Position numbers and translations under genes: made by a program
Notes under the pieces: model-generated
Told to the model about the DNA's origin: nothing
The model's input: only the letters and a program-made list of their open reading frames with translations
Database searches by the model: none
Source: Angiostrongylus vasorum
Lineage: Eukaryota > Nematoda > Chromadorea > Rhabditida > Metastrongylidae
Direction of reading: 5' to 3'
NCBI GenBank assembly: GCA_018806985.1
Contig: JADANN010000389.1
Coordinates: forward strand, 1,054,001 to 1,118,000
Length of the DNA stretch: 64,000 nucleotides
Part shown: positions 22,994 through 37,000 of the stretch, in pieces
How the letters are laid out: every line of letters begins with the position of its first letter
How positions within the stretch are numbered: the stretch's first letter is position 1

Positions 22994-23400
22994 TAGATGA
23001 CTGAATTCCTCCCAACGGTTTACCGCCTCATCGTGACTGGGAGGTGTTCCTGGGTGACGGACTGCAATCTACAGCGGGAGGATTCGTCCCCCCACCCCCC
23101 AGCAGGGTCTGCCAAGCTGAGGAGTCCGGCGTTTCCATCAGGAAGCCCAGCTAAAAGTAAACCAATACCAGGATCCACCACCGTCTTGGTATCAAAGTCA
23201 CATGGTGCTAAATCTCCCTCTGATCCACAAGGGCTGCTACTGCCTGTCTTGGCGACGACATGAGGCAGACTTTCACCAGGCTGTCCTCAGGATTCCAGGG
23301 AACCACAATAGCTTAACCAGCAAATCTCCGAAAAATGGTGATTATGCTGGGGCCCGCACAACTCATGATTACGGGCAGTTCAAGTATCAAGTAAGATGAC
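22994..23400 (+). repeat. repeat D copy
   Basis: Starts CTGAATTCCTCCCAACGG, contains TCATCGTGACTGGGAGGTG, GCCAAGCTGAGGAGTCCGG, AACCAATACCAGGATCCACC, CCTCTGATCCACAAGGGCTG and ends GTTCAAGTATCAAGTAAG. Same order in five other places. No protein, no tRNA-like head; likely the remnant of a non-autonomous or UTR-derived element. Confidence 0.75.
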
Positions 23401-23417
23401 TGAATTGACACGAGGTT

Positions 23418-23480
23418 GGTATAAAAATTTTTATTCGAATAACGTTTCGGCGCCTTCGTCTCCAACAGAGCCCCGTTGAT
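23418..23480 (-). repeat. Penelope-like 3' tail fragment
   Basis: On the - strand CTCTGTTGGAGACGAAGGCG, then CCGAAACGTTATTCGAATAA. This is the GAAAC-containing tail layout also seen at 1-56, 9649-9715 and 60024-60070. Confidence 0.4.
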
Positions 23481-23849
23481 CCGAGTTAGTAGTCCACAGC
23501 TGGTCACTTCATCATGTGGGTGTTCGTTGTCGCATCGAGTTGAACCCCGTGGAGAAAGCGCCGCACAGATTGTGAACTTTCACTTGGCATAAGGTAAGGA
23601 GATTGTTGTATTGTTGTCCCCGAGGTTTAATGAAAGTCAGTGTTTAAGATATTGCCATGCTACGTGCCAGAAATTGAACTACAGGCACTGCCTGCTAGAA
23701 GCAGATCATATTGGATGGCAGGAATCAAGTAACATCCGATCTGCATAGAAAGGCACCGCCGGTTGAATCTCCCATTCCAGCGGATCTAGTAATACTTTGT
23801 ATTGTTGAGATTGTTGTATTTTATTGGCTGCGTTGTTTATTGTTGTTCA

Positions 23850-23915
23850 TTGTGGTTGATTTCACATAATACCCTGCCGTGAAAATTGTAGTAGGCAATA
23901 AATAGAGAAGTTAAC
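23850..23915 (+). repeat. SINE-C 3' fragment
   Basis: ATTTCACATAATACCCTGCC followed by GTAGTAGGCAATAAATAG: the end of SINE-C in its Pol III-sense orientation. Confidence 0.55.
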
Positions 23916-23964
23916 ACCATAATTCCCATAATTTCCGTTCTTACTATCTACCACCAAGGATTTT

Positions 23965-24835
23965 TCTCGTAGAGGGATCTCATGCCGGTTAGTTGCCAGG
24001 CAGCCTGGCGTGTGTCCCGGTGGCAGATAGGGGTTAATCGAAGACCAAAAGCGACCTTTGCTTCCCTGAGACGCACTTGGATCCAAAAAATGGAGTCTCT
24101 GTTTCTGTTGCGCCAATTTTGCACATACCTTCTGTGTTGGTGAGGATGTATTCATGCATGAGTGCGTGGCTCTATTCTCGTTTATGCAGTTGTATTCTAT
24201 GAGTTAATTCGGACAAAAGCCTGTACTCAAGCAACAAGGAACTACATAGAAGGCTGTTAGGGAGTCATTTTCCAACAAATAAGCTCCTTGTCTACTCTTG
24301 CAGAGAATGGCGAACTACTCATAAGTGTACCAGACACCACGTCCAGACCATATCAAGATGTACATGCCTACCAAATGCTAAACACACTAAAGTAAGTGGG
24401 CTCATTCTACTGACACAAAAGAGCCCCTGATACGGCATCGTTGGTAGCGACAAGTATGGAGAGGCTGCCAAAATCTCAGGGCCATTCTGGTTGCCTAAAC
24501 CGCAAAGCACCAAAGTGACGACCCGTCTTTACAAAGCACGCACACTTGCATTTAAGTACTCGGTAAAGAACTTGCTCACACAAGCAAGAAGGACAAGGTA
24601 CGACGTCATCGGACTGACCCAGACGAGAAGAAGCCACCCATTCGACGTCGTCCATGACACCGGAGAAGGATTGTTCTTCGGCACATGCGACAGTAGAGGA
24701 GTCGGCGGCAACGGCGTTCTAGTCAACATGGGTTTGGCCAGGTCACCGATCCATTCGAACAACTAACAACCGAATAGAAGGTTTATGGTTGAACAGATGT
24801 GGATTAATAATGGTTCTGACAATCTTCGTCGTTTA
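23965..24835 (+). mobile_element. RTE-type LINE, 5' fragment
   Basis: Colinear with 55545-56400. Shared 5' non-coding blocks include AGCGACCTTTGCTTCCCTGA and AAATCTCAGGGCC; the coding part begins with an endonuclease start ([33 protein letters not shown]) and stops inside it at the position of VVYAP. Unlike normal 5'-truncated LINE copies this one keeps the 5' end and loses everything 3', being replaced by a repeat D copy. Confidence 0.75.
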
Positions 24836-25215
24836 TGCACCCACACCACCCAACGGTCTACCAGCCCATCGTGACTGAGAAGTGTTCCTGTGTGTCGGGC
24901 TGCGATGTAAAAGCATGGGGATTCATCCTTCCAGCAGTCTTCCAAGCTGATATGGAGTCCGGCTTTCCATCAGGTAGCCCAGCTAAGAATAAACCAATAC
25001 CAGGAATCACCACTATCCTGGTATCAAACTAGTCGCACGATGGCAAATCTCCATCTGATCGACAAAGATGGCGGCTGCCTGTGGTGGTGTTGACCAGGAG
25101 CAGACTTTAGCTAGGCTGACCTCGGAACTCCAGAGAACCACATTGGCTAAGCCAGCAAAACGGCGAAAAAGTGGAAGTTGTGCTTGGGCCCGCAAAGAGA
25201 CAGGGCCAACCCAGT
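24836..25215 (+). repeat. repeat D copy
   Basis: CACCCAACGGTCTACCAGCC onward, GTTCCTGTGTGTCGGGC, AACCAATACCAGGAATCACC; ends in a TAAGTAAGTAA-like tail instead of the usual CAAGTATCAAGTA. Confidence 0.7.
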
Positions 25216-25822
25216 AGCTAAGTAAGTAATTAAGTAATGTTGTGGTCAGGCCCGCTCATACCACTTAGAATTTGTAATAAAGAACGCCCCACCATTTTGG
25301 ACTCAAAATATTAATCACCAGAAAAACGTCTATAGACGACCATTAAAAAGAGCATGGTGAAACAATGAATGCGAATTTCCACACATAGCTCACATTTTAC
25401 TCGTTCCTTAGACCATTAACAATTACAGGTAAAACAATAAGTGACATTACAAAGCTCTCCTACATCAAAACAGTGAGTTCTGTGTTGGGGAAGTGCTAAA
25501 CATTTGTAACGCTAGCTAGACAAAACTATGGCTACCTACAGTTACAGTAGCAATATAGGCGACGAATCGAAGAGCAATAAATACAAGATTATCACCTCTG
25601 GAATCTTAAATAGATACTCTCAACATTTTTTTACATAACACATTTAACAAAAGTTTTCAGAACATGAGAACTATAACAGTGTAGGATAGTTACCTTCATT
25701 TAAAAAAGAAACCTTTTATCGTCATTCGACAGAATTACACAAGAAAAAATCAGCAATTATCAACAGCTTTAGAATGTAATAATAAATTAAAATGCAGATA
25801 TCCTACAGTCGAGAAGTAGCCT
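25216..25822 (-). other. 3' flank / probable 3' UTR of the flippase
   Basis: No coding signal. On the - strand an AATGAA at 25695-25700, a known nematode variant of the poly(A) signal, lies about 125 bp after the distal stop codon. Assignment as the used signal is inference. Confidence 0.3.
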
Positions 25823-25920
25823 TCAAAACCCAGTTGGCTTCGAGGCTGTGGAATCAGCATGGCGAACGAGTTCAGTCTGTGCTATAGCACCATGTTCCTC
25901 TTGCGAAAACGCATAGCCAT
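25823..25920 (-). CDS. tat-1: flippase exon 17, C-terminus
   Basis: [20 protein letters not shown] then [11 protein letters not shown] and TGA at 25823-25825. Acceptor ATCGATGTAG. The GYAFSQ block is the conserved end of ATP8A-type flippases. Confidence 0.88.
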
Positions 25921-28022
25921 CTACATCGATAAAAATAAATGATTCTAGGTAGAAAGTGGCCAAAAGACTAGGTAGAAACGTGGTTCAGAGAAAGACAAAG
26001 CGTGAGCCCCCGGAAAGGGTAATCGCGGTTCGATCTGGCCTGAGGTCCATGTTTTGCAAATATGTCAGCATCATATTGGCTGCATTTCACATCACACTCT
26101 GCCATGAAAAATAAGAATAGGCAGTAAATAAGAAGTTAACATTGTGACAAACGATTCTATTCAAAAAAACCTTTAAAGTGAAAATCACTGCGTTTTGCGC
26201 TCTAACAACATGTGAGGAAACTAAATTTAGAAAAGTTATAGCAAGAGCAACGACCAACAACTACGAGTTACTGAGCAGACCAGTCAATTCTTCCTTATCT
26301 GAGGAACAATTTCACATTTGTTAAAGAATTTTCGCGCATTTATCAAGCTTATCAGCGACAGCAAAAATATGCGGCAAATTTCCTGTTTGATTACATGTGG
26401 AATCAATGAGAGTTGCGAGTATTTCCAATCTATTTCACCTCAGCTAATCGCAAAATACACCAGCTTGAAAACACCATACTGGAAATCGCCTCCATCATAA
26501 AAACAAGTCGATAGGATTTCCAATGGAAGCATTGCCTACTCTGACACTACCTTTCGAAACAAGAAATAGAAAAAAACAATACTTACACCTAGCCTGCTCG
26601 GCAAGAGCCACTGATGAATCACTGAGACGTCGATCAGAGCGCATAGAATGACGAAGAAGTCGGACATTCTCTAATACCATGGAAGAATAGCTGTAAAACG
26701 CAAGCATCACCATAAGCACAACCTAGTAAAGAGTGTCTCCACTAAGCCTAAGCCAAACAACTCTTTAGTAGCGGTTATGAAATTACAGCTCTTCTTCTCA
26801 GGGAATCTCACTCTTTTGTGAAGTATAAAAACATTGTTCACCCAGAACTAGCAATGAAAAAGTAGCAGATAATCGAGAAATAAGCTATGAACACGTATAA
26901 AATTGATCACTTAATTCCCTATCTCATGCTCCGAAATTAACCCAAGTCTTATCATTTTCACTGGCACGCACGCAACCATGAGTCGCACTCGAATTCTACT
27001 CGAAACTACTTTTCACGATGAATTTAGTCCAATTCACATTTCAACAATCCTCCTATCTACTGACCCTTTGATGCAATTCGAAATACTCTGCGCGATCACT
27101 TTTCACAAGCATACCGGCTTTGTCATCAACACCGACGACAACGACGTTGATAAGAACTCGGAGGAGATGAAACGCATGGCCCAGTCACACACGGTTGTTA
27201 AAAAACAAGCTCAATAGCCATTCATAGTCAAGGTCGTGTAAAACCTGTACCTGTGAAAAAAACTGAAGGGAAATCATTCAGTTTTTCACACGTTTCAAAA
27301 GCTAAGATCTGCTTTATTTATTTGACTTATTCACGGTACTTCCAAATATGCGCCATGCTGCGTGAAAAAGAAACAAACATGCAAAATAAAGCATATGCTA
27401 TGTAGAAGCACAACTCATTCCTATAAATTCTGCTACTACACAATAGTTCGAAAGCCGAGAAAAACTCCAACAACTTTGAAACAGTTAGATAAAACCTTTT
27501 CTAACCAAAACAGATAAATTGTTTTTGGGGTAGGCCCACTGTTAATGATCTAGGAAATTTTTCTGTAAAGAACAAATGAAGAAAATGGGGTATTAAAGCA
27601 CAAAAGGGTTTAACCTAATCAGAAGTGAACGAAGCTGACTCTCCAAAGACAAATCTTTGGAGACGAACCATGTGCTGAAGAGGAGTAGTGAAGCAAAATT
27701 CCAAGAAATTGCCGCTACAATCGTTCACGTAAAACATCTGCTGTTCCATTGATAGTACGGGAATCGCTGCCACCATTGTTCGATGGTCCCAAAGCAACCA
27801 TTTCTGTGCTGCCATATTCCATTACCGGATTGTCATGTCCACGAAGATATGACTTCTCTTCTAAGGAACGCGACGGTGACGAACCATCACCCGATAGCGA
27901 AGACGACATCCTTACCACAGCACTTCGTGATGATTTGCTGAAGACGAAACACCATATAACACGGATAAAACTAATTCAAGCGATGGCACACATTTCATAC
28001 AAACCAAATTTTAAAAGCATGC

Positions 28023-28077
<55 letters not shown>

Positions 28078-31000
28078 AAATGAAGATAAAAGAAAGGTAA
28101 CGCAAGAAAGAATACAGTGGGTAAAAAGTAGGACTACACCACCGTACACCGAGACAACAGACCATTACTTTTCATAACACTACACATCACTAAAACTAGA
28201 ATTTCCAACTTGTGTTCAAAGTGATGCACGGTTTCAATGCAACATCTACAAAAGTCAAAACATTAAAACAATGCTCATTCTAGTAAGCTTGCAATAACTA
28301 ATTCTTCTTAAACAAGAAAGGAAAAATGCAACACAAAACTAGGTATATTTATTATCGAGTGACCTGTGCTTAAAAAATATAAAACTGCTGCATTTTCACT
28401 CATAATAAACGGTTTTTTTTTTCGATTTCGAAGCATGATAGCTGTTAACATGAGACAGATCGAGAACATTAACAAACCTGGCTAACCGTTCAAATCCCGA
28501 GGCTGCGCCCGACTTCTTCAAGCACAAGACAGCTTGTTCGCGTGGTGTAGGAGTTGTGATAGTGAAAATACTAAATAAGCATGCCATACTCAACATGGAA
28601 ACCACAGTAGCCTATGTTTACATGCTCTCATAAAGTAAATGAAGTAAGTAATTGCTCTCCTAACATTTTATTTACCGCTTTTTTTTTAATGGCAGGGTAT
28701 GTTGCGAAATACAACTTCTATAATGCTGAGATATTTGCAAAACTCCGGACCGCAGGTGTCTGCGGTGGGGAACGAACACGTTATTGTCCTTTCCGGGGAA
28801 TAACGCGTTCACCAACACACCATGCGGGTTCTTCGTTTCGCCTGTCTCTCAGATAGTTTTATCGATCTTTGCCATCAGCAATCACCCGTCAACGGGATTG
28901 ATCTGGGGAGCCCAAATCGGCATTGAACTCAGTTAAGCCGAGGTTATAGTTAAAATCACAACTTTAACCTTTTTATTTACTGCCTACTCTTTTTAACGGC
29001 AGGGTATTTATTGCGAAATATAACTTTATACGAAATAGCTGAGAGACAGGCGAAACAGAAGGACCCGCATGGTGTGGTGGTGAACGCGTTACTCCCCGGA
29101 ATGGACAATAGCACGTTCGTTCCCCACCGCAGACAAATGCGGTCCGGAGTTTTGCAAATACCTCAGCATTACTTAAGTTAAGTAATTGCTTTTATAAAGT
29201 AAAGCAGTTGTGGGCCAACCAAGGGCAATAAGCAGATCAGAAGTTGCACACTGGTTATTTGGAATGTGAGACGATAGCCATTTCTATCACAACCTCAGAA
29301 GCCTCTTAATCATTAAGTAGCAAAATAGTATATTCGCTTCGTTCGACTGCATAAATTCGCTTCCCTATTTCGTCACCTTTTCTTTATAGACCCCACCTTG
29401 AAAAATCATTATATTCCTTCAACGGTGAATAGAAATCACATCTGTTACCATACAAAGAGAGGCAATTAAATACAGACGTCGACTAATTTTTAACAAATAA
29501 AAAACTGGCGACAGCGAATCATTCCGCTCCTCTAAAATGACAAAGTCATTTCATTAGTGTCGGAACAAACTTTGACTGAAAGGAATTTACATGCTTAGGC
29601 TTTACATAGATCTTTTGAAATTCAATATTTTCCTCCTAGGAGAATCCATTTTAGCACGTAGTCTCTCCGAATTCTTATTTGTATCTATTATCTTTCCCAC
29701 GTAAAGAGAAGTCTGGGGAATTCTAAGACCAAAAAATTTTCGAAAATATTCTCACGTCTTAACAAATGTTTCCAGAATAAAGAAATTCTTTAGAGATGTT
29801 GCAAGCACTAACATGACCGTTATGTGTTCTACGCTAGCTAAAACGAAGTTGAACCTCAGTTCTGTAAAAACCCATTTGTCGAAAAAAACAAACATTCACC
29901 AGCGCTGAGTCTCAATCGCTCAACTACTTTTCAGAAGAAGAAAAAAAGACGTATAACGAGATCTACTAAAGATATTGCCAAACGTATCCAACCAGATAAT
30001 TTCTTTCCTTTGATGTCACTAGCACTTAGAACATCAACCCTAAACAGGATGCATAACCACCGGGATATCCAAATCTCGCCGCATCCTCTGATGCCTAATT
30101 TTTTTATCGCACTAGTTCCTAGTTCATATCAACCCAGTAGCATTCACTGGCCCACCCTGCAAATGAATCCGCCTCTTGTGGCTTACTCTTCGCCGTATGA
30201 TCCAGTTTTTCGATGTTTTTTATCTCCGCGTATTTAATCCCATGTTTACCCTTTGAAATCTTCCACGTATTTAGAAAATTCGAACCTTCGTGTGTGGTGA
30301 AAAAACTCATCCGCCACACAACCATTGTGTGGTGAGGATTTCGTAATCGGTTTTGCAACATGTATGAACGCCGGTGCTTTTTACATTCACTCATTTCATA
30401 AGATGATGCTGATTTTTCGAGAACTCACGCTAATCTTACATAACTGGTGTCTATGAATGAAAGGAGTTCAAAATTCAACATACTTATCAAAGAAACTTTG
30501 CTCTGCTGCAGCAGTTGTATGTACAACTTTTCCAAATCGTTGTTTTCACCCTAAGTTCCCCTTGAAATCCAATTTTTGTGAAGTTGAAGAATGAACTCAA
30601 AATTCGAGAGTCATAGAAAACAAGCACGGCAGTCGTAAACACTTAAGGGTTTGATAAGAAATCATTTTCGTTCCGTCTTGTGCCTATCAATAGAATTTCA
30701 TAATAACAAGCGAAAAAAACGGGGAATATGTGAATGCACGATAGTGAATGCCACTAACATTAATGTCAGTAATAGGTGATTTCGACTACAGCGTCAGGTT
30801 AACTGGGTTCATTGCCGATTTGGGCACCCCAGATTAATCCCGTTGACGGCTGATTGCTGATGGCACTGATCGATAGAACTACCTGAGAGACAGGCGAAAC
30901 GAAGGACCCACATGGTGTGGCGGTGGACGCATTAGCCGTCGGGAAGTGTAATAGCGCGCTCGTTCCTCACCTCATTCACCTGCGGTCCGGAGTTTTGCAA

Positions 31001-34000
31001 ATATCTCAGCATCATTATTAATGATAGGCTTATAACTATTACTCTTTCTAGTTACATCAAGCATACAACCACATTGCACTAACAAGTTTCCTCACAGCAC
31101 TTATCATAGCGCGAAGGTCTCCTTCGATATCTAACTTCAGTGAAGCTGAGATATTTGCAAAACTCTGGACCGCAGGTGCCTATGGTGGGGAACGAACGCG
31201 CTATTGTCCTTTCCGGGGAGTAACGCGTTCACCATCACACCATGCGGGTCCTTCGTTTCGCCTGTCTCTCAGCTAGTTCTATCGATCTTTTTGCCATCAG
31301 CAACCACCGCAATATACCCTGCCGTCAAAAACAGTAGGCAGTAAGTAAAAAGGTTAAAATTCTAACTTCAGTGTTCAATTAACTGCTTTTTCAGAGGCGA
31401 GTCTCTGCTGTACATATCAAAAAACAGTCTTTGTAATCTACTAAGAAAAATAGCCTCTCAAGTCCAGTACGCAGCAGAACGATCTACACTGGACCTTGAA
31501 TAAACATAAAGAGCTAGAAAAAAACGCAAGCACCGAAGAGCAGATAAAAATGAGATTATACCGCTTCAACTCACGGCAGTCGACCCTCACCTTTTAATAA
31601 TGAGATCCCATAACAACGTGACTGAAGGGATAAACAACAATGCTATCCAAAACAATGGGGAAGACATCATAATCCAAGCCATACCGGTCATACTGCCACC
31701 GATTCGAGTAGATATTGTTGGGAATATTGCAGCATATATAAACAAAAAGACAAGCCACACAGAAAGTGAACCAATACTAGCGAGTACTACAGGCCATGTC
31801 CATGAATCACATTCCAGTAGCGCTTTCAGGCATACCGTTGCAACTACATACGTGTAGACACTATTGCCGAAATTAACCCAACCACCCGTCCGACCAATAC
31901 TCCAAACTACCTGAGAGTTTAAATAGCCATAGGACAGAAAGAATAAAGACAGTGAATGAAGAAGAGCCATGCCGATCCAGAGAAGAAATTGCTGCAAAAT
32001 AGATATGTGTTTTCTATGAAACCAATCAATTCCATTATACTACTTAAAGCACACGAAAAAGAAATTTTCATGAGAAAAACTTTCTTTTCAGATACCATTA
32101 TTGAAAACGATCGCTTCTGGAAACTGTGGTATAGCGAAGGATATCGCATCATCTGCATGGGTTCAATAGGCCTATCAAACAATCCCAAAACTATTGGAGG
32201 CCATGCAGTGAAAATGACGTTGAACAATCCAATAGTCCATCGCTCGAATATTGTTTGCCCTGACCATGCAGAGAAAATTGCAAACCTGTAAATTGAAAAG
32301 TTACACAAATCTTTATATTAAGAACTAATCGAAGAACTAAGTTAACCGCAAACTACAAGGCATAAAATGAACTGTAGCACCACTTGATCTTTAATACTTG
32401 GTACCTGAATGGCCCGTCCTCAGTGGTTGTGCTGGCCCCAGCACAATCTCCATTTTTCGGATCAGCGTGCTGATCGGGGAGCCCAAATCGACAATGAACC
32501 GAGTTAAGCTATGGCAGTGATCGATAGAACTAGTTGAGAGACAGGCAAACCCAAGGACTCGCATGGTGAACGCGTTAGCCCCCGGAAAGAGTAACAGCGC
32601 GTTTGTTCCCTACCGCAAACACCTGCGGTCCGGAGTTTTCAAACATCTCAGCATCAATGATGTTATATTTAGCAACATACCATGCCATTAAAAAGGGCGG
32701 GCAGTAAATAATAAGTTAAAAATTATCTAATAATAGTTAACAAAAAGCTTAAGGGGCAACGTAAGGCTGGGCATAATGAAGAACCCCCTGCGCTAACTGA
32801 CGAAAAGTCTGGAAGTCGATTAATCAAGGCACGAGAAATGAAGATGAAAACGATATCATCGACGAGCACCCAAAAAATGTGGCGTCTGTTCAGTCCCAGC
32901 TTTTCGATGACAATCAACTGCTTATATTTTTACGAAATCCTTGCGGATGACATTGGCAATCTATTTGTGAGTGACATGAATACACATGCAGAAGAAGAAG
33001 TGCAGTCATGAGAAAAACTGTTGAGAACAAGTAATGATTCAATGGTCTCTGCTTGCAGAAAGCAAATGTTTGACTGCCACATCTGAGGAATTACTATAGA
33101 TGTACCTAACTCTTTGAAAAATCTATTAATTGTAATATTTCGTTTTGATGTCGAAAAAATAAAATGCCTACACCTAAATTCTCAATTAGCAATGTCCTTG
33201 AAGAGACTTCCGTATCAAAGAAGAATGGAGATATTCGTCAGTAAAAAGAATTATCAAAATATCACGTCTCCAAACCTGCGGCAATACAAATCAACCACCT
33301 CACCAATGAATGAAATCAATGTGGGAACCACTTTTGTTTAGGTTTTTCTTTGCTTTAGTTTCCCTAGTTTTTACATTTCCAAGATTGTAGACTGTCAACT
33401 ACATGTCAGAAGGTCTAATATATAATGACAGCAGATTTTTTCCAGAGCAACGTTTAACAACTTAAGAGAAAGGTTGAGACGAGTGAGAACATGTTATGTT
33501 CACGAAGACACATTTTGTGCAAACAACGATAAACGCGTACTCTCTGAAGGTTTAGTCGCTTTACAAGCTAAGTTACATCTATACAGCCTTCACAACCTTA
33601 AATTATTATTTAATTATTTACTGCTTACTCTTCTTAATGGTAGGATATATTGCGGAATACAACTGTAATGATGTTGAGATATTTGCAAAACCCCAGACCA
33701 CAGGTGTCTGCGGTGGGGGAACGAACGCGATATTGCCCCTTCCGGGGGCTAACGCGTTCACCACCACACTATGCGGGTCCTTCGTTACGCCTGTCTCTCA
33801 GCTAGTTCTACCTATCTCTGCCGTCAGCGGCATTGATCTGGGGAGCCCAAATCGGCAACGAACTCAGTTAAGCTGAGGCTGTAGTTATAATCACAATTTT
33901 AACTCATTATTTACTGCCTACTCTTTTTAATGGCAGGGTATATTGCAAAATATAACTTCACTGATGCTGAGATATTTGCAAAACTACGGACCGCAGGTGT

Positions 34001-37000
34001 CTACGGTGGGGAACGAACGCGATATTACGCTTTCCGGGGGCTAACGTGTTCACCACCACACTACGCCGGTCCTTCGTTTTGCCTGTCTCTCAGCTAGTTC
34101 TATCGATCTCTGTCATCAGTGATCACGGTTGATCCTGCTGACGGGTGAATGCTGATGGCAGAAATCGATAGAACTAGCTGAGAGATAGGCGAAACAAAGG
34201 ATCCACATGGTGTGGTGGTGAACGCGTTAGCTCCCGGAAAGGGTAATAGCGTGTTCGTTCCTCACCGTATACACCTGCGGTCCAGAGTTTTGCAAATATC
34301 TCAGCATCATTGAAGTTACATAGCCTTCCTCAACGGTGTATTATGTCACTGTGGGAAGGAAGTGTCCTTAATTGTTGAAGTTAAATGCACAAGTATGGCA
34401 TAGGGAACTTGCTACTCTCTTCACCAAAAACATTCTCTATTACTTTGCCTGCACAGAAGCAAAAAAAATCGATTGTGGTTCTCTTACCAATGAGTGGTAA
34501 AACTTGTCTCGCTGTTTTTTGTACAGTAGGATGTGCAAAAGAGTATCTAATTTGCGTATATCTGCAGTTAACGATCATGTACAAAAAAAAGTGCTAAAAA
34601 CTATTGTGCTACAAGCCAAATCACAGAAAGATTTATTGAGATCTATGCATACCGCCACACCCACCTTTCCGCCGCTATAAGTTGAACATGCGCGAACCAA
34701 CTACCTAAGTTCACTCAATAAGAATATCAAAACTCACCATAATTCAATTATGTAGAGGCATATATTCTTGTAGAAACTATACAAAATCACTTTCACAGAA
34801 CGGTCGTGATTCAAAGCCCCATGGACTAAAAGAAGTCTTCTCAAGAAGTGAAACCTCGGAATAGCGTAATCAGATGCTGATGATGCTTGGAGACCTTCTT
34901 CGCCTGATATTCCTACGCCAACATTTGCTGCCTGGATCATAGCAACATCGTTGGCACCATCACCTACAGCCATCACAACATGGTTCCCAAGACTTTGAAC
35001 CATCTCGACTACCTTTAAATTAACAAAAAGTGGTAGTTAGAAGGAATGCAAGGAAAATTAAATGGATTTTTGAAAGTTTCGAATGAGTGAAACGAAAAAA
35101 AGGATGTAATTGTTTACCTGCCACCTTTTGCGTTTGTAATATTAAACGAGAAATAAATTATTGGATAACACATTCGAAAGCACGCCTAATCTTCGTTGAA
35201 GGTGGTGTGAGATTTTTCCCCTAGACTCATTTCAAGTTGTACGTGACTCAGAGGATCCGTCCAGCCAGTCATAGGGTGGTGAACACACATCCTATTCTCT
35301 CCCTACCTCCAGATGGTGAATCAAACTACGGCACGGCATGGCCTAGGAATTACTGAAATTGTAGTCTAACATTTGGAAAACGTTCAAATAGTCCGACACG
35401 CCACAGAGATTGCTTCTTGCTCTGAACCACCTGAACGGTCTTCTCAGACGTCCTTCTTTACGCTTTTGTTGAGGCCGCTGGTCGCATCAAATTCCGTGTG
35501 ATCGCTCTACAAGAGATGAAAAGCTGTAAAACCGACATACGCCAATTAAATGACAGGACCCTTGTCATTTGTGGAGAGGAATTTCTGTTACGAAATCTCG
35601 GAGGCGTAGGCTTCGCCGTACAACCATCTATTTCCCAACCGGTCACCTCAGACAGAACCTTGTCATCGCTCATGGTCATTCTTCGTCCTCATCTTTCGCG
35701 TTAGAAGAAAGGTCACTATCATCGTCTGTTATTCATCATACTCACCAACTTGTATAGCCGATGACGACAAACAGGAGCATCCGACAGCAAGTAGGAAGAA
35801 GTAATTTACAACGAAGAACGTTTCAATAAATTTGTTGTTGGAGATTTCAATGTCAGATTATAGAAGGCCAACAGAAGTGAATACAGGACAGGATGACTAG
35901 AAATTGGAGATCGAAATGAAAACGGAAACTGTCTTGTACGACTTCTGTCTGCAGCACGTCTATTCCAGCCAGTTTCGTTTTCCGAAAAAGAGTAAATCGT
36001 CGGTTAACATAGGAGTCTCCCAACCGTCATAACTCATGCGGAGATCGACCTACATTCTCACGGACAGAATATCGTGACTCTTTGACAACTCTATGATGCA
36101 TCGATTTGTGCTAGAGCTTATCAATGCCTCTACCATGCAAAAAATTCTATTCAACAATAAGCTGAGAAAGAACTATCATCATCGCTCAAGAAGAACGCGA
36201 TAAGTCGTCTATGGCGACTACATTCTCAATAAAAAAACCTCTCCTCACGTGACTGACGGATAAAGGAACACCCATCCGAAGACTACAAACTACTTTTCGA
36301 AAGACTTAAGACTTGAAGACTTGTCCTGAACTCGCCTCAGTTCCTCAAACGAGAAATTCGTACAAAATCTCAATTACCACTCGAGAAAAGAAGGTCAAGG
36401 AAGCTTGATACTAGTGCAATACACTTAACACGAACGATAAATGCCAGCTGCAGATCCTTGCAGGATTTTCAGCGGCATAGAGAAGAAAAAGCTTTTGGAA
36501 GTAGCTAAAAATCGATCTTGGGTATTGGGATATTTGCATGGCCCGTCTTCACTGGTCGTGCGGGCCCCAGTATAATTTCCATTCTCCGGAGATTTGCTGA
36601 TTTAAAAAACCTGGTTTTTTTTTAGACTCGAGGTCAGTCTAGGCGAAGCCTTCCTCAGACCGTCACCACCCCAAGCAATCGCCGCCCTTGTGGACCAGAG
36701 GGAGATTTGTTGTCCTTGACTAGTTTGATACCAGGATGGTGGCGGAGCCTGGTATTGGTTTACTCTTAGCTGGGCTTCCTGACGGAAACTCCGGACTCCT
36801 CAGCTTGGGAGAATGCTGGTGGGTGAATCCAAGCTGTACATCGCCACCCGACACTCAGGAGCACCTCACACCCACAATGAGGCGATAGGCCGTTGGAAGA
36901 CGAAATCAGTTTAGTAAGAAGAGAAGCCGTCGAGCTCCATAATCTTTTCCATTCCGCAATTACCGCCTCGGACCTCGAAATCCCAGTTGGAGATAAACCG

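Noticed and set aside
26978..27217. 79-codon + strand ORF
   Set aside because: No domain, no splice signals, and it lies in a flippase intron on the other strand.
27749..28177. 142-codon + strand ORF containing a Tyr-Ile run
   Set aside because: The run is the translated AT microsatellite, and the rest is antisense to the alternative flippase exon.
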